A stretch of 64,000 bases of DNA, from contig JAHQRK010000024.1 in NCBI GenBank assembly GCA_019828595.1, forward strand, positions 434,001 through 498,000, read 5' to 3'. Below the pieces are notes generated by a model. The model searched no databases. It worked only from the letters and a program-made list of their open reading frames with translations, and was not told the DNA's origin. Made by a program: the position numbers and the translations under genes. The DNA is from Aphanomyces cochlioides (taxonomy: Eukaryota > Oomycota > Saprolegniomycetes > Saprolegniales > Verrucalvaceae). Below, piece by piece: positions 21,968-33,846 of the stretch (position 1 is its first letter; each line of letters opens with the position of its first letter).

Positions 21968-23888
21968 ATGGACGATCCCCTTGGCTACGTCGTAGACAAG
22001 ATGGCTGCTACGCCTGTCGAGAAGCTCTTGGCGACGACGGAATTCCTCGAGGAGCTCCACTTGGCCTCTGTCCCAGGCGCACTCTCGACGCAATCTTTCC
22101 AACAGATCCAAGCTTTCTTCAGCTCCGATTCGACAGGTACTCTTGCCTTCATCGAGTTTCATAAACCCACGATGACGACAATCTAGTTGGCACCATGGTG
22201 CGTCTTCTCTTTGACGAGCCTGCCATAATATTCACGTACAAAAACGCGCCGACGTACTTTGAATGCGCACGGTTGTATCATCTTCAGAACCTCATGTCGA
22301 ATTCGCTGTTTGCGCCGAGCATCTTGGACGCCTTGCTGACCGAGAAATCCGCTGGCCGCGACGAGCTCGTCGATCAGCTAAGTTTGTTTCGCCCGGTGAC
22401 CATCATGAACGCAGAAGCGCTCGTCCGTGTCTGCAATGCGCTCTTTGATCGAACGACGGTCACAACCTTTGTCGGGCTGTACCGGGACGAGCGGGTCGCG
22501 TTATTCCGCGGCATTTTGTTCCAAATTGGCGCCGAATGCGTCAAGGAATTGGCGCTGCGGTTCTGCGATGATCTCTTCTGTGACCCCAACGATTTGACAT
22601 GGGAAGCCGTGCCGTACCAGCTATTGCAGCAGATCTTCCCTTGCACCAAGCTGGCGTTTGCGTCATTTGACATTGACTCGACGTCGCTCGAGTATAAATT
22701 CCCACTCATGCTCTACACGTGCGACTTCATCACCGACTTGATCCAGGAAAACCGACCAGATACATTGGGGCGGTATATTGTCACGCAGTTGACGACGCAC
22801 ACAACGCTTGCGGCAGCACTGGTCGATGGCGTCCTCGTGGATCTGCACACGCTGCCGACTGCGCTCTCGTGCGAGTCGTATGGGATGAAAATCCTCAATT
22901 CCATGTTGCAATTGCATCACTGTGGCTGCATTAGCCGCCACCAGACGAACCAACAAGACACGGCACGTGAAATCGACTGCCAAGGTACGCTCAATGCGCT
23001 CTGGAGTGCATTCGTCGCTCGGTTGCCAGACTTTCTTCACGTCTTGCAAATTCCAGCGCATAACAATTTCACCCTCAAACACGTTCAGGTAGCGCGTGTC
23101 TCCTCTTGTCTTGCTCACTTGTGTCGGTAGCTCCTCTATTTGCTCTACCCCGTTCTCCGCGTGAGCTGCATTGCCGTGGACGAAGTGCTCATGCAGCATC
23201 GGACGTTTGAAACGCTGTTGGCGCTCGTCGATCGGTTTCCCAAAGCGAATATTCTGCACACGGCAGTGTGTCGTCTTTTCATCACGTGCTTGGAAGATTG
23301 CCCCGTCATGTTTGGCCAAGAACTCCAAACGCGGCGATCGATCCACGATCCGCTGCGCAATTCGCTCTTGCGGGAATCGGTCTTGACGACTGTCATCCAA
23401 GGCTGTGGATCGCAGCGCGTCACGTGCTTCAAAGACATTGCCATGTCATTTGACGAACTCATGATGCAATCACCGCCCGTGCCGCCGGAATTGGCGACAC
23501 GGTGGAACGACTTCGCCACGACAACCCTTGAAAACATTCGAGCCGACTGGGCACTCCAACTGCCGACGCCAAATGGCTCGTCAAATCATCTCAGTACGTC
23601 CATCGCGACGCCGCTTGGTTGCTGATCTCGGTTGTAGATACACAAGCAGGCCCTTCCATGGAGGAAATCAACGAAGGCAGCAGCGAGGCAAAGAAAGCAC
23701 TGAAACGAGTTGACACGGGCAAACCGTCTGAGCTGAGCGGTCCCACATTGAGCTCACCAGTCGTCGAGCTGTCTTCATCGCCGACGAAAAGTAAAGAGTT
23801 GTCGCAGTCGCCGCTCCAAGCTTTGTACGATTCAGAGGAGCAGGCATTGATCCACCAGTTTACAGCATTGCCAGGCGTTGTCCGATAG
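21968..23888 (+). CDS. SAPS-domain protein, regulator of a PP6-type phosphatase
   Basis: Four exons: 21968-22136, 22187-23088, 23131-23593 and 23638-23888. They sum to 1785 nt, giving 594 residues. It is an all-helical repeat protein. The order of segments follows the SIT4-associated (SAPS/PPP6R) family: an N-terminal helix TPVEKLLATTEFLEELH, a central Cys/Leu-rich solenoid with YKFPLMLYTCDFITDL, a block starting KHVQLLYLLYPVLR, and the family-like end TRWNDFATTTLENIR. A Ser/Glu-rich tail of about 90 residues ends in ALPGVVR. SAPS proteins act as scaffolds of the PP6 (Sit4) phosphatase in cell-cycle and DNA-damage control. Similarity is by pattern, and divergence from animal and yeast members is large. 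Its stop lies 9 bp from that of the convergent CTNNBL1 gene. Confidence 0.65.
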
Positions 23889-23897
23889 TCTTTTAAC

Positions 23898-25650
23898 TTA
23901 ATTTGTCGTCGTGTCCAAAGTTTCTACTAGATCTCGAAGTCGATGGCCTTGGACGGAATCATCGGCTTCGTCAGCTTCGAGCTGCTTGAGATTGTCTTCG
24001 ATGAGATCGCGCAATGTCGTCAGCGAGAGGCCATGCGTGTGCAGCTTGTCGCCGATGTACGGTCGCAATGTCTTGGCAAACACTTGAATCAAATGCGCGA
24101 CGATAAACGCGAGCTGGTGTAGTGGAAACAACCCCGCTTCGATTTGGTGCAGTCGGTAGCCTTCTAAAGCCTCAGCGTACTCTTCCATATCTGCATCGTC
24201 GGCTGGACGTGGTGGCTTGGGCATCGCATGGACGCGGTCGTGGTACTTCAGGAATAAATCTAGAAGGCGATCCGACTTTTCAAACGACTGCTCGAGGAAT
24301 TTGGCATGGAATCGATCGAGTACGGCGTCTTTCGAGTCGACGGGAAGCCAAAGACATAACGTTGCAAAGAGCGAAATGATGTGTTCGTCTTGCGTCGCTT
24401 CTTGCTTCTTCTTGCGCTTTAGTTTGCCCATGAACGCTGGAAAGAGCTGCTTGAGACCACCTATGAGCATAACGGAGAGCATGAAAATACTGAGATCAAC
24501 CCGTACCAATTTGGATAAGCCGTTCACAGTTGCGTGTGTGGTTCATCGTCGCATGATCCAACACTCGCAGTGCCGATGTGGTGCAGAATTTGTTTTCCTT
24601 GAGGCATCGAAGCATCAGTTCAAAGCCTTCGAGATGGCGGAAGCGATCTTGGACAGCAATGATACGCAATGCGCTGCAAAGAGCGTTGAAAAGGTTTTCA
24701 ACAAATTCTTCTTCCTCTGTCGATGATGGATCCTTCTTTCGATACTTGGCCAAGACTTGCAAGATGAGATCGAGGCGATCTTCAGTGCCTGGGGCCGCCA
24801 CCAAGGCCATACACGTCTCGTCGTCCGTTGATTGGAGCACAATCGAGAGAATTTCACTGCAGTAAAGGCGATTTTCAGTCATCTCGGCGCCCTTGACATT
24901 GCATTCATGCAGGAGGATATTCAGCATTGGTGTGGACGTGGCCATCGCGCGGCAACAGGCGGGATCTAGTTCTGCAAGATTCTCGACAATGTGCAGTGTG
25001 TTGTAAATTGCAGTCCTCTTGACATCGTCTTCTTCGTTGTCTTCCTTTGACGAGGTCAGCAGTGACCCAAGGTTTTCGCAAAGCAGCGCGAGACCATTGA
25101 GTTGGACAATGTTTTCAACGAGTGATTGAGCGAATTCCATCTCAACGCGCTCGACGTCTGTCATATCGGCCAAAAGCGCAATCACATCCATTCGAATATC
25201 ATAATTGGGATGTGTAAGAAGCTGCATGAAGAGAGGAATTGCTTGGTTTTCAATCAGAACATCGTAGAGCGATGGGTCCGTTGCCACGTCTTTGATCCGA
25301 ATAATCTCCTCATGAAGGGCGAGTTCCGACTCCTAAAATCGCAACCGATGAATGATTTGATGTTGCCAGGACCTTACCATGAATTTGGACGGGTCGTTTT
25401 CATACTTGGAGCGCATGAGATCGTTCTTTTGGAGTTTCTTCTCGAGCGAAGCAACCATTTGCTTGACGACGCGCGCATTTAACACGAACGCTTCCGACTC
25501 GTCTTCTTTCTCCTCTACAACGACTTCTGCTGCAGTTCGCTTGATGGCTTGCTTTCCGCGCTTGCTAGGACGTACAGGTACATCTGAAGCTTCCTCTCGG
25601 GGCTTCTTCTTGGCCTCGGTCTCGAATACCTTGTCGAAATGCGCTTCCAT
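23898..25650 (-). CDS. CTNNBL1: beta-catenin-like protein 1 (spliceosome-associated armadillo protein)
   Basis: Three exons: 25378-25650, 24507-25332 and 23898-24460. They sum to 1662 nt, giving 553 residues, close to the family length. An N-terminal basic/acidic segment contains the nuclear-localisation-like stretch RPSKRGKQAIKR. It is followed by a helix ending DPSKFMESELALHEEI, which matches the family signature where the CTNNBL1 domain begins. Armadillo-like repeats include YNTLHIVENLAELDP, NRLYCSEILSIVLQ and SALRVLDHATM. CTNNBL1 binds CDC5L and PRPF31 nuclear-localisation signals and associates with the Prp19 complex during splicing. The window also encodes PRKRIP1, another spliceosome factor, but it is not linked. 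The start MEAHFDKVFE was chosen over an upstream in-frame start because the upstream residues are hydrophobic and unlike the family. Confidence 0.9.
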
Positions 25651-26336
25651 CGTCCACACAACAAATCCAAATGCACAAATTGATTCGACGCTCCATAGGG
25701 TTAATTTAAATCGGGAAATTTCCAACAAAAATTGTCAGTCAACCACTCAAACGTTATACTTAACCCTTTTGCCATTTCTAACCCTTTTGAAATGCATTGT
25801 CTCCTTTACATTGGAATAAGATGTCCTTCACATGCCCACAAGTAGCTTTGGCCCACACTGAATAAGAGTCCAACATGATGACGGATAAGTTAGCCTAACA
25901 ACTCTTCTACTCTTTGGGGCATAGATCTCATACTTGGCTGCAAGAGCCAAGAGCCAACTCAAATTTCTAGGGAATTTCCTGGTAAGGCTTACTTTGTTAA
26001 AATCCTCAATATTATTTTTAATGTTAAAAAGTTAACCCTTTAGGAAGCTTTAGAGTCTTAAGTTCGTTGTATCCAACTTGATGTTTGTATTGCGTTTCAT
26101 TCCACCAACAACTTGAAACATAAATGACTATTTTTATATTATTAAATGACAATTTAATTAATTAAATATAAATACCATTGCATGCAAATTTGACAATATT
26201 TTTCTGACATTTAATTGGCTCATATATTAATCAAGTGAAAATTTACCGAATTTAAACTGCAGACCAAAGTATACCTGTAGAAGCATAGCGTGTGCAACAA
26301 AGTGGCGTGGTCACAGCGCCGTCGCGGAGTCATAAA
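25651..26336. other. AT-rich divergent intergenic region
   Basis: About 0.7 kb between two divergent starts. It becomes very AT-rich from about 26.0 to 26.23 kb, with runs such as TTAATTAATTAAATATAAAT. It presumably holds both promoters. No gene seen, and no ATCCGGAT motif here. Confidence 0.5.
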
Positions 26337-27648
26337 ATGGGCTGCTGCGTCACACGATGCCTTCCAGACGGAAAGATGGTGACACAGTTCGAGGCGGAGC
26401 TGAATGAAGACGTCTATGTGAACGCAGAAGTCCTCCGGAGCAAGAAGAGCACGTTTTCTGGCCATGCGTCTATGCTGCAGGTACGCCGTCGCTTGAGTTT
26501 GTACTATGAATAAATCTATCTTTGTTAGGCGGAAGAAGTCCTTTGCTCCATCAAAATCGGCGAAGGCGACTCTGGAGTTGTGTACAAAGGGACATATCGT
26601 GGAAGTACAGTCGTGGAGAAACGACTGAAGATGCCGTCCTCTCAAATGAGTGAATCCATGGAAAAGGCGCTCCAAAGCGTTGCGACGCGTATGAGCAGTC
26701 TTCGACACCCCAACACAGTCCTATTCATGGGTGTTTGCCTTCGGGATCAAGAGTTTTGCATCGTGAGGTACGCTCTGCCCTAAATTGAGATCTGTATTGA
26801 CACTCTATGTACCAGTGAGTACTGCTCGCGTGGTTCACTCTACGATATCTTGCGTCGTTATCAACTTCGCAACGACTGCGGTTTGTTAGACGACAAATCG
26901 ACTCAATTACATTGGAGCTTGCGATGTCGCCTTGCACTCGGCGCAGCGCGTGGTCTCCTCTATCTTCACAGTGCCAGTCCTCCCTTGGTCCATGGCCAAC
27001 TCACAAGGTATGTTCACCCCCCTTCGGTGGACTATTCACATGTGGATTTACGTAGTTTGAACATTCTGGTTGACGATTCGTGGAATGCTAAGCTTGGGGT
27101 AAGATCTCCGTGTCCCCCTGTAGCTTTTTGCTGACGCTGTCGTAGGATTTTGGAACACAGAAGGTGTCGCAAGCCATTTCAACGCACAGCGAGGCAAGGC
27201 GCAATGCCCCTCGCACTAGATTACCATATTGGACTGCTCCTGAAGTGTTCAAGGAAGGCCAAGATAGTGTTGAAACTACCAGTACGACACCACAAGGCCT
27301 TGATGTTTACAGCTTTGGGTAAAGACTGAATCCCTGTCATCAGTATTCGCCCATTCTGTCCACAATAGGATTATCTTGTGGGAACTCGCGACGTGTGAGA
27401 CTCCCTATGAAACGTGCCAAACGTATGAAGAGCTGCGAAGGTTTGTCTTGACAGGACAACGGCCGTCGGTCAAACCTGGGTCCTGCCCGATGGGATGGGC
27501 ACAGTTGATGACCAAGTGCTGGTCTCAAAAACCCCAGCGACGGCCAGCGGCGGCAGAAATCGTCGCTACATTAGAAGAGCTCAGTCGAACCGAGCCCATG
27601 ATGCAGAAGAAGAAATCGTCCAAGAAGAAGCGACGAAGTAAGAAGTAA
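26337..27648 (+). CDS. lipid-anchored TKL-type pseudokinase
   Basis: Six exons: 26337-26480, 26529-26767, 26816-27007, 27056-27098, 27146-27318 and 27369-27648. They sum to 1071 nt, giving 356 residues. The N-terminus MGCCVTRC fits N-myristoylation at Gly2 plus palmitoylation of the adjacent Cys, so membrane attachment is likely. The kinase domain spans about 50-335: Gly loop IGEGDSGVVYKG, a VEKRLK stretch in place of the usual VAVK, RHPNTVLFMGVC, LVHGQLTSLNILVD, GDFG, and LPYWTAPEVF. The catalytic HRD is HGQ, so the base Asp is Gln, and the following Lys is Thr. Phosphotransfer is therefore unlikely although DFG is kept. The C-terminus is a Lys-rich tail. It fits the expanded oomycete TKL family; a scaffold or allosteric role is inference. 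Confidence 0.8.
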
Positions 27649-28024
27649 GACTTGGTTATACTTATGACTCAGCTTGCTTTCCTGGAATGTGTGTGTGGAC
27701 ATTTGACATATGTGAAATTACTGCATGGGACAGGACTGTGTTCGCGTCAATCGAAATGTGTGAAATTTCACTCGATGTGTCGTTGCACACTTGAAATCAA
27801 GTTGGCGACGTCTCATATGACGTGGCGCTCTCTCGGGCCACGGTTTTGTCGACGGACATTTCAGATTCGTGAAATAATATTGTCCTTATCACGCACAATT
27901 CATTCTGTAGACATCTCAGAGGTGTGAAAATTCTTTCATAAGTGATGGACATTTGAAATCTGTAAAACTCGATTCAGTCCAGCCAAGGTGGCGGCGAAAT
28001 AGTCGGTGCAGGCCATCCATCGAG
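27649..28024. repeat. cluster of GACATTT...GTGAAA short repeats
   Basis: Non-coding stretch between two 3' gene ends. It holds four clear and about two degenerate copies of a roughly 22-bp unit of the form GGACATTTsAnnnnTGTGAAAT. Clear units lie at 27697-27718, 27854-27876, 27908-27931 and 27947-27968; partial ones lie near 27752 and 27786. The reverse-complement form recurs at 49.04-49.61 kb. The half-sites GACATTTCA and TGTGAAAT are imperfectly palindromic. Confidence 0.55.
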
Positions 28025-29310
28025 CTAGCCTGACTGATGGAGGAATGGATGTCGAAGGGCTTCGTCAGGGGCAATGCGCTGGGATGGATTGATGCTCAGC
28101 ATGCGCTCGAGGAGATCAACGCCATGGAGCCACCGCTTGCTGTCGACGTTCATGCCGGGCGAGTCGCGGATGCATTTGGTCAAATGCTCGACAACGTGGA
28201 GCTGTCGATGAGCGATTTTGTCGGGATTACGGCCTGTGGCAGAGAGAAGTCCCGTCACGGAGCGGTTGGGATCCCATCCAGCGACGCGCGACTTGTAGGA
28301 AAACCACAGCGGCACACCACAGACTATCTCAAGGAAGACGCAGCCAACGGACCACATGTCGAAGGAATGCGGTAGACAATGGGATGCAAAGTACGCTTTC
28401 ACGTCGCATGGCTCGTGCTTCGTCCTAACGAGCTCGAGAATGTCTGGTGGAACGTATCTAGACTGGGTGAGCATCCAAGTTAGCCTCAAGACGTACTCGG
28501 GCGTTCTGGCCGAAGACAGTCGAGGTGAGCTCGTTGAAAAGGCAGAGCCAAAGTCGATGAGTTTGACCATCAGTTGCAAAGAATGGTCGGCTGTTGCCGC
28601 TTGGCCGATCAGGATATTGTCAGGTTTGATGTCGGCGTGGACAATGCCAGCAGCGCTCAGAGAGGCGACGGCCTGAACAAGCTGTCGAAGTAGATCCTAC
28701 AGTCATGGATGAGCTTGAATCGGTAGGAGCTGCACCTTGAGGAGAGAGACATTGTCGCGCATGGCCAAGTAGAGCGGTCGATGGGTGATTTTATACGACC
28801 GAGAGCCTTGGTGAAACTCGCCTTTGATGTCAAAGAGCGCGTTGTGGAGCGTCTCGCCGCCTTGTTCGAACACAAGCCAGAGATCTTGCTTGGTTTCCAC
28901 GACTTTGTAAAGTTGGATGATATGACGATGAGGAGGTCGATTGTTGTCTCCTGATGGCTGCGTCGCTGCGCTGCTTCTCTCGAGCAGTTTCTCACGGACA
29001 ACGTCCGCCTGCGGAAAGAGGCGTAGGCCAACTTTGACCTCAACGAGCCCTGACACGAGTCCACTGTCATCTACGATTGAAAGCATCAGGAAAACATTGG
29101 CGTGGATGGCAGTCTACGCTTTGGAATCTGCTTGAGTGCAAATCGCGCTGACGTCTCGACAGCTTGGACTTGCCACACAGTGCCGCATCCTCCTGTAGAT
29201 CGATCTCCATCAGTGGTATAGTCTCGACGGGGAAATAAGTACCAACGCCGAGTTTCTTGAGCTTGGTGTACCCTGGAAGTTGCCGTCGATCGGCAGCTTC
29301 TGCATTCGAT
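28025..29310 (-). CDS. serine/threonine protein kinase
   Basis: Multi-exon kinase; the 5' end is not resolved. The minus-strand frame entering at LPGYTKLKKLGVG joins across an intron (donor after 29243) to give the Gly loop LGVGGCGTVW, followed by FALKQIPK with the ATP-binding Lys. After two more short introns come VVETKQDLWLVFEQGGETL, the catalytic loop GIVHADIKPDNILIG (HAD with the Asp kept), and LIDFGSAFS. A 39-nt intron splices TPE to YVPPDILEL, restoring the activation-segment end. C-lobe motifs are FDMWSVGCVFLEI and DLLERMLSINPSQRI. All catalytic residues are present, so it should be active. The C-lobe carries a long insert around WDPNRSVTGLLSATGRNPDK. The subfamily is not clear; it looks like a CMGC-type or unclassified kinase. 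The first exon with the initiator Met is unplaced, so the start is approximate. Confidence 0.75.
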
Positions 29311-29636
29311 TGCCCATGGCGCTATTTGACATCGTCGTCAGAGGAACATGCAAGGTTTCTCAAAGCATACCAAGGAGGTTGTCGTGGACGGCCGCTGCGT
29401 CTTTCCAGGACAGAGTACAGACTTTGTCGGGAGCTTCTCCAACGAGCGAATGCGTCGCCGCGCATCTGACGTCGATGGCAACATCAACTTTGGCTATAAA
29501 TAAGTTTGGTCGCAATGGACAAAATGCAAAAAACTTTGTTGATACCATCTTGATTCTTCTCTACCTACTCTACACAATCCCTAAAATTCACGACAACCGA
29601 CGTCTAGCCCCTTGGACAGTCTACTCGATTCGACAC
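29311..29636. other. short intergenic region, probably includes an upstream kinase exon
   Basis: Located between the traced kinase frame and the importin stop codon. A minus-strand segment around 29360-29480 could be an upstream kinase exon ending before a GT donor near 29361, but no joining kept the kinase frame. Confidence 0.3.
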
Positions 29637-32600
29637 TTACTGGCCCGCAGCAGCAGCAGCCTCGGCCGCTTCTTCGAGGGCTTCTTGTTGTCGTCGGTGG
29701 ACTTCAGCGGCGAAATGCTACAGAGAAATTAGACAACAAGCTCCATCGGACGTAGAAATACCTCGCAAGTCGTCTTGAATTCGTCCGTGTCCATTTGAAG
29801 TGCATGGCACAGTTGGGGGTTGGTCGACAACATGTGCTGCGCCGTTTCCAAAAAGACGGCAAATTCGTCAATGTTGTCCAATTCACTCGTGAATTCTTCT
29901 TCTTCGCCCATGCTGTAGAAGAAACCTTCGTCGTCTTCCGCCCTGCGGCTCAACTCGCGCAAGAAGGCAGCGGTCTCGGCATCTTGGAGCGCTTCGGCAT
30001 CTTCGTCCGAGGCATAACCACCTCGGTCGACGAGCTGTTCGACTTCGTCTTCTTCCAAGCCAGCTTGGTCGGCTTCATCGTCATCTTGGTTGTGTTCACC
30101 CGTTTGAATATCACGCAATTTGTCAACGACTTGCACCAAGAGCGGCTGCATGTGCGCTTGGACGGACGGAGGGACTTCTGGCAACTTGAAGACCGCCGTC
30201 AAACCCAAGACAAACATCTTTTGATCCATGTACTTCTTGACGTGGGGGAGATGGGACAACCATGCCTTCAGGAGAGGTTCCGTTGCGTTGAAGCTTTCCA
30301 TCGTGCTGAGGGTCAAGACGGGGTTGTAATGGAGCGCACTGGCGATGACGCCAAAGAGCGACGTGACAACTTTTTGCTTGAGCGAGCGCGACAACTTGAG
30401 GCACGTGATTTGGACAATCATGGGCACGCACACGTTGATGTCATGGCGGAGACAGTTGTGCAACAACGAATAAAGCAATTTGCAAGCGGCAATCAATTCC
30501 ATGCTGCGTTCGTCTTCTTCGCCGTCGCTTTGCTTGAAAATGTTGGCGGCCATTTGGAAGACCATTTCAAGGTAAGTGACGCGCGTACCGTCGGGCGACG
30601 TCACACCACCGGCCAAGAAGTTGGTCACATCCATGCCAATGTAGTTGTCAATCACGTTGCCAAAGTTGGTCACGTAGTCTTCAGCCCAGCCTTGGTAAGC
30701 CGTGAAGAGGAGAGGGAAGAGCGACCAGAGCGATGGTGGAATCGACTTGCTGTAGAACGTCAACGTCACGAGCACATCAAGGGCCGATTCCAAGTACTCG
30801 GTGTAGTCGTCGCTGCTCAAAATGAGCTGGAGGACTGGTACGAGGTGGTCAAAGAACAGCGGATAGTACTCGGGTTGGTTGTGGATACTGTACAAAATGG
30901 TGTTGACCGTGTCGAGGCAAGACGCGGCCGTCATGCACGCATCGTCGTCTTCGTCACCTTCCTTGGCGAATTGGTTGAAGCAGTCGACCAACTTTTCAAT
31001 GAGTTGGACGGCGTAAGGACCGATTTCGTCAGCGAATTGGTCAATAATGTGTTCGAGGGCAATCACGACTTCGTCGTTACCGATTTCATCCATGAGCTTG
31101 AAGTATTGCTCCATGATTTGAGGTAAATGGGGACGCATGGCGTCGAGAACAGCGTTCGAGTGTTCGTACATGACCAAATGACGCAAAGCCTTGGCGGCTT
31201 CAATGCGCACGGGAAGTTCGCTGTCGGTCATGGATTTCATCATGCAGTGAGCCAATTCCGTCAAAGTCGTATCAGCAAAGACCAAGTCGGTCATGAAGTC
31301 GCCAGTGAACATCTTGCAAGCACGAAGGCGAAGGAAGCCATTGGGGTTGTGGAATTCTGGCAAAACGTGAGCGAGCAAGAGGCCTTCCAGTTGTGGCTTG
31401 TGAGCCTTCGACTTGACGAGCAAACTCTGAAGGGCCATGAGGCCATGGAGAGCAGCTTCCTTTTGAATCACATCACGGGCAGCGGCGTCTGTGGCCAAGT
31501 ACGTCGAAAGGATTTGGTTATAGAACATGAGCACTTGTGACAAGCAGTCCTTGCCACGCAACGTGCAGAAGCCGTTCAAGACTTCTTGGGCGGCATTCAC
31601 TGGGCTTAAGTAGCCTTCCATGAAATCGTGCGTCTTGCGGACAAACTCATGAGGATCTTCGGCCCACAATTGCAAGTCGGCAGGTGTCAGGCAGAGCGTT
31701 GGATGAATCACGTCGAAGATCAAGAAGTTGAGGTGAGGCTTGAGCTGTTTGTAAGCTTGCGACGATTTGACAGCTTCGTTGATGTACGTCAAACTCAATT
31801 GCATCACGCGGTCCGTGCAGAATTGACCTTGCTTACGGAGAGCGAGCGTTTCCATGACAGTGGCAAGCATAGGCGGGTTCACATGAGAGCGGTAATACTT
31901 GGCCATTTCCGTGTTTTCGGGTGTGGCAGACTTGGGGTTTCCCCAACGCATGTAGAAGCGTGTGACGACTTGAAGGATCCACTTCTTTACCTTCCACCAT
32001 GGCCACTTTTCACGCTCTTCAGGGTCGACAGGTTGGTTGAGAGGTTCAACACCTTCGGAGGCTTCTGGCAATCGCTTCGCAAGGATTTGACGGAAGAGAT
32101 CCATCCACGCACTCATACGTTGGACATTGGCGATGTAAGGAGGAAGAGAAACTTGGACGCAAGACCAGAAGATTTTACAAATCAAATGGATCATGCGAGC
32201 ACCTTCCAGCGAATTATTGTGCACAAGGGATTCCAACATGCTCAAAAGCAAGGGATATGTGACGCCAACGATCGTGTTGAGATCGGCACGGTTCTACACG
32301 AATAAAAGATCAAACAAGACAGGGTCATGACAGTCCGTACATCGTCGCTGCGGTATTCGTAGTTCTTGCACAAGCGACGGAGGATGAGCAAGGCATTGCA
32401 AATGCGCGTGGCGTCACCCGATTTGATATTTTGCGTGATTTCTTCAACAAGACCTGGCCATTGGTATGGGAAGTCAATTCGCGCAATTTGGTTGACTGCT
32501 TCGGCCAACAACGATCGTACACTGCGATCGTCCACATGGGTCGTGAGCAATCCTTCCACGATAAACTTGCGGTATTCCATCTTGTCATCGAAGGAAAACA

Positions 32601-32847
32601 CACTCACGACGCTGCGATCCGCTTGCGTTTCCCCTTCCCAATGTTTCGATACAATGTTCTTCAATTGAATGCCGGCAGCTTGACGGATTTCCTTTTGGAC
32701 TTCGACGTTCGAAATCAACTGCATGAGCAAAACAATCGAGCCGCGAACTGTATGGAGATTCTCCAATGCCGCTTCAGCGGCTTTACGCGCCTCTGTGTCG
32801 ACGGCGTACGTATGAAGGAGGATGTTATGCAGCGTCTGGACGTCCAT
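29637..32847 (-). CDS. importin-7/importin-8-type nuclear transport receptor
   Basis: Three exons: 32341-32847, 29762-32293 and 29637-29717. They sum to 3120 nt, giving 1039 residues, essentially the length of human importin-7. The N-terminus has the importin-beta N-terminal (Ran-binding) repeat with LHNILLHTYAVDTEARK and QAAGIQLKNIVSKHW. HEAT repeats run through about residue 880. An acidic stretch near 890-950 (QDDDEADQAGLEEDEVE) and a short Ala/Glu-rich tail from the last exon follow. It should ferry cargo through nuclear pores and release it on RanGTP binding. TCCGGATAA motifs lie 85-107 bp upstream of the ATG. The large plus-strand frame 29795-31126 is only its antisense shadow. Confidence 0.92.
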
Positions 32848-32931
32848 CGTGGAATGCGCCGCTTTTTGACCGGATACGTTTCTTCTCTACTGATTGGTCG
32901 AGACGAATGGTTGGTGATTTGATTGGACTTT

Positions 32932-32954
32932 TCCGGATAACGTTTTCCGGATAG
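32932..32954. promoter_or_regulatory. tandem TCCGGATA motif upstream of importin
   Basis: TCCGGATAA at 32932-32940 and TTTCCGGATAG at 32944-32954, about 85-107 bp upstream of the minus-strand importin ATG. It belongs to the palindromic ATCCGGAT motif set seen upstream of several genes here. Confidence 0.5.
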
Positions 32955-33757
32955 ATCCCTTATACAAAATATTATCCGAACACGACCCACTGAATGCAAT
33001 GGAATTCATATCGTCAAGACTTCGTACTCGAGTTAGATGCTGTAGACTGCCATGAGCGCAACGCAGCCGCAATATGGAGAAACAGATGGGAGCCCTTGAC
33101 AAGGGGGAATAGCATACTACTCTGGTCCATAATATCAGCAACATTTGGGGTATAATTGGTGGATTAAGGCTGTTTCTACAGTAAAATCGATGCTGATTGG
33201 TTTATAAAACAGAGCAGAAAAGGAGCTTTGATTGGACACTTTTTGATCTTCAAACGGAGTTCTGGTTGTGAAATGACAGAAGTGTAAAAATTCCAAAAAT
33301 TTGACGACCAGTAGATTATGATGTGCGCCATCAAATAGACGAAGCTTAGACTTATGAGAGAGAGTAATTAAGTAAAACACACTTTGTACTACATTGTGGT
33401 CAAGCTAGAATTGCCGCTCGGAAACACAATACGTTCTTCACAGCACAAACGCTCTTAAATGGTACGGTTTGAGTTTCTCAAGCTCTATTTAATCATCAGA
33501 CAGGAACCCTGTCAGATCTACGGGTTGTATACCGTCTATGTGAAGCTAAATAGACCTCTTAACAGCTCCAACAACCAGCTATTGACGACAATCTTGCTCT
33601 CATCAACTACGTTGGCACTAAATAGTGCCCAGTGTCACAAATGAAGTATACAAAAAACAAATGTGTCAAATACTGTGTAATCCAAATGTTGCTCATAATG
33701 CGGACCAGAGTACGTAGTATCCAGCACTGGATAGAATGATATCCAAAACCGAAACAG

Positions 33758-33769
33758 TTATCCGGATAG
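33758..33769. promoter_or_regulatory. TTATCCGGATAG motif upstream of a small ORF
   Basis: A copy of the TATCCGGATA palindrome. It lies about 79-89 bp before an ATG at 33847, the same kind of spacing as at the importin and HIG1 genes. Confidence 0.4.
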
Positions 33770-33846
33770 TGCATGACGAACGAACGATATCGTCATCTCG
33801 GATTGATTAGCATGGCTTGTGACATGGGCTTGGAATACCAGGAACT

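Larger units (their letters stand above)
32848..33846. other. intergenic region
   Basis: About 1 kb with no confident gene. It contains the importin promoter side (motif at 32932-32954, plus TTATCCGA near 32971) and, at its far end, TTATCCGGATAG at 33759-33769. Confidence 0.45.

Noticed and set aside
27649..28024. CRISPR-like array
   Set aside because: Repeat units are imperfect and unevenly spaced, the genome is eukaryotic, and there are no cas genes.
29795..31126. 443-codon plus-strand open frame
   Set aside because: Antisense of importin exon 2; no recognisable motif, repetitive Val/Phe/Gln/His composition expected from reversed codons.
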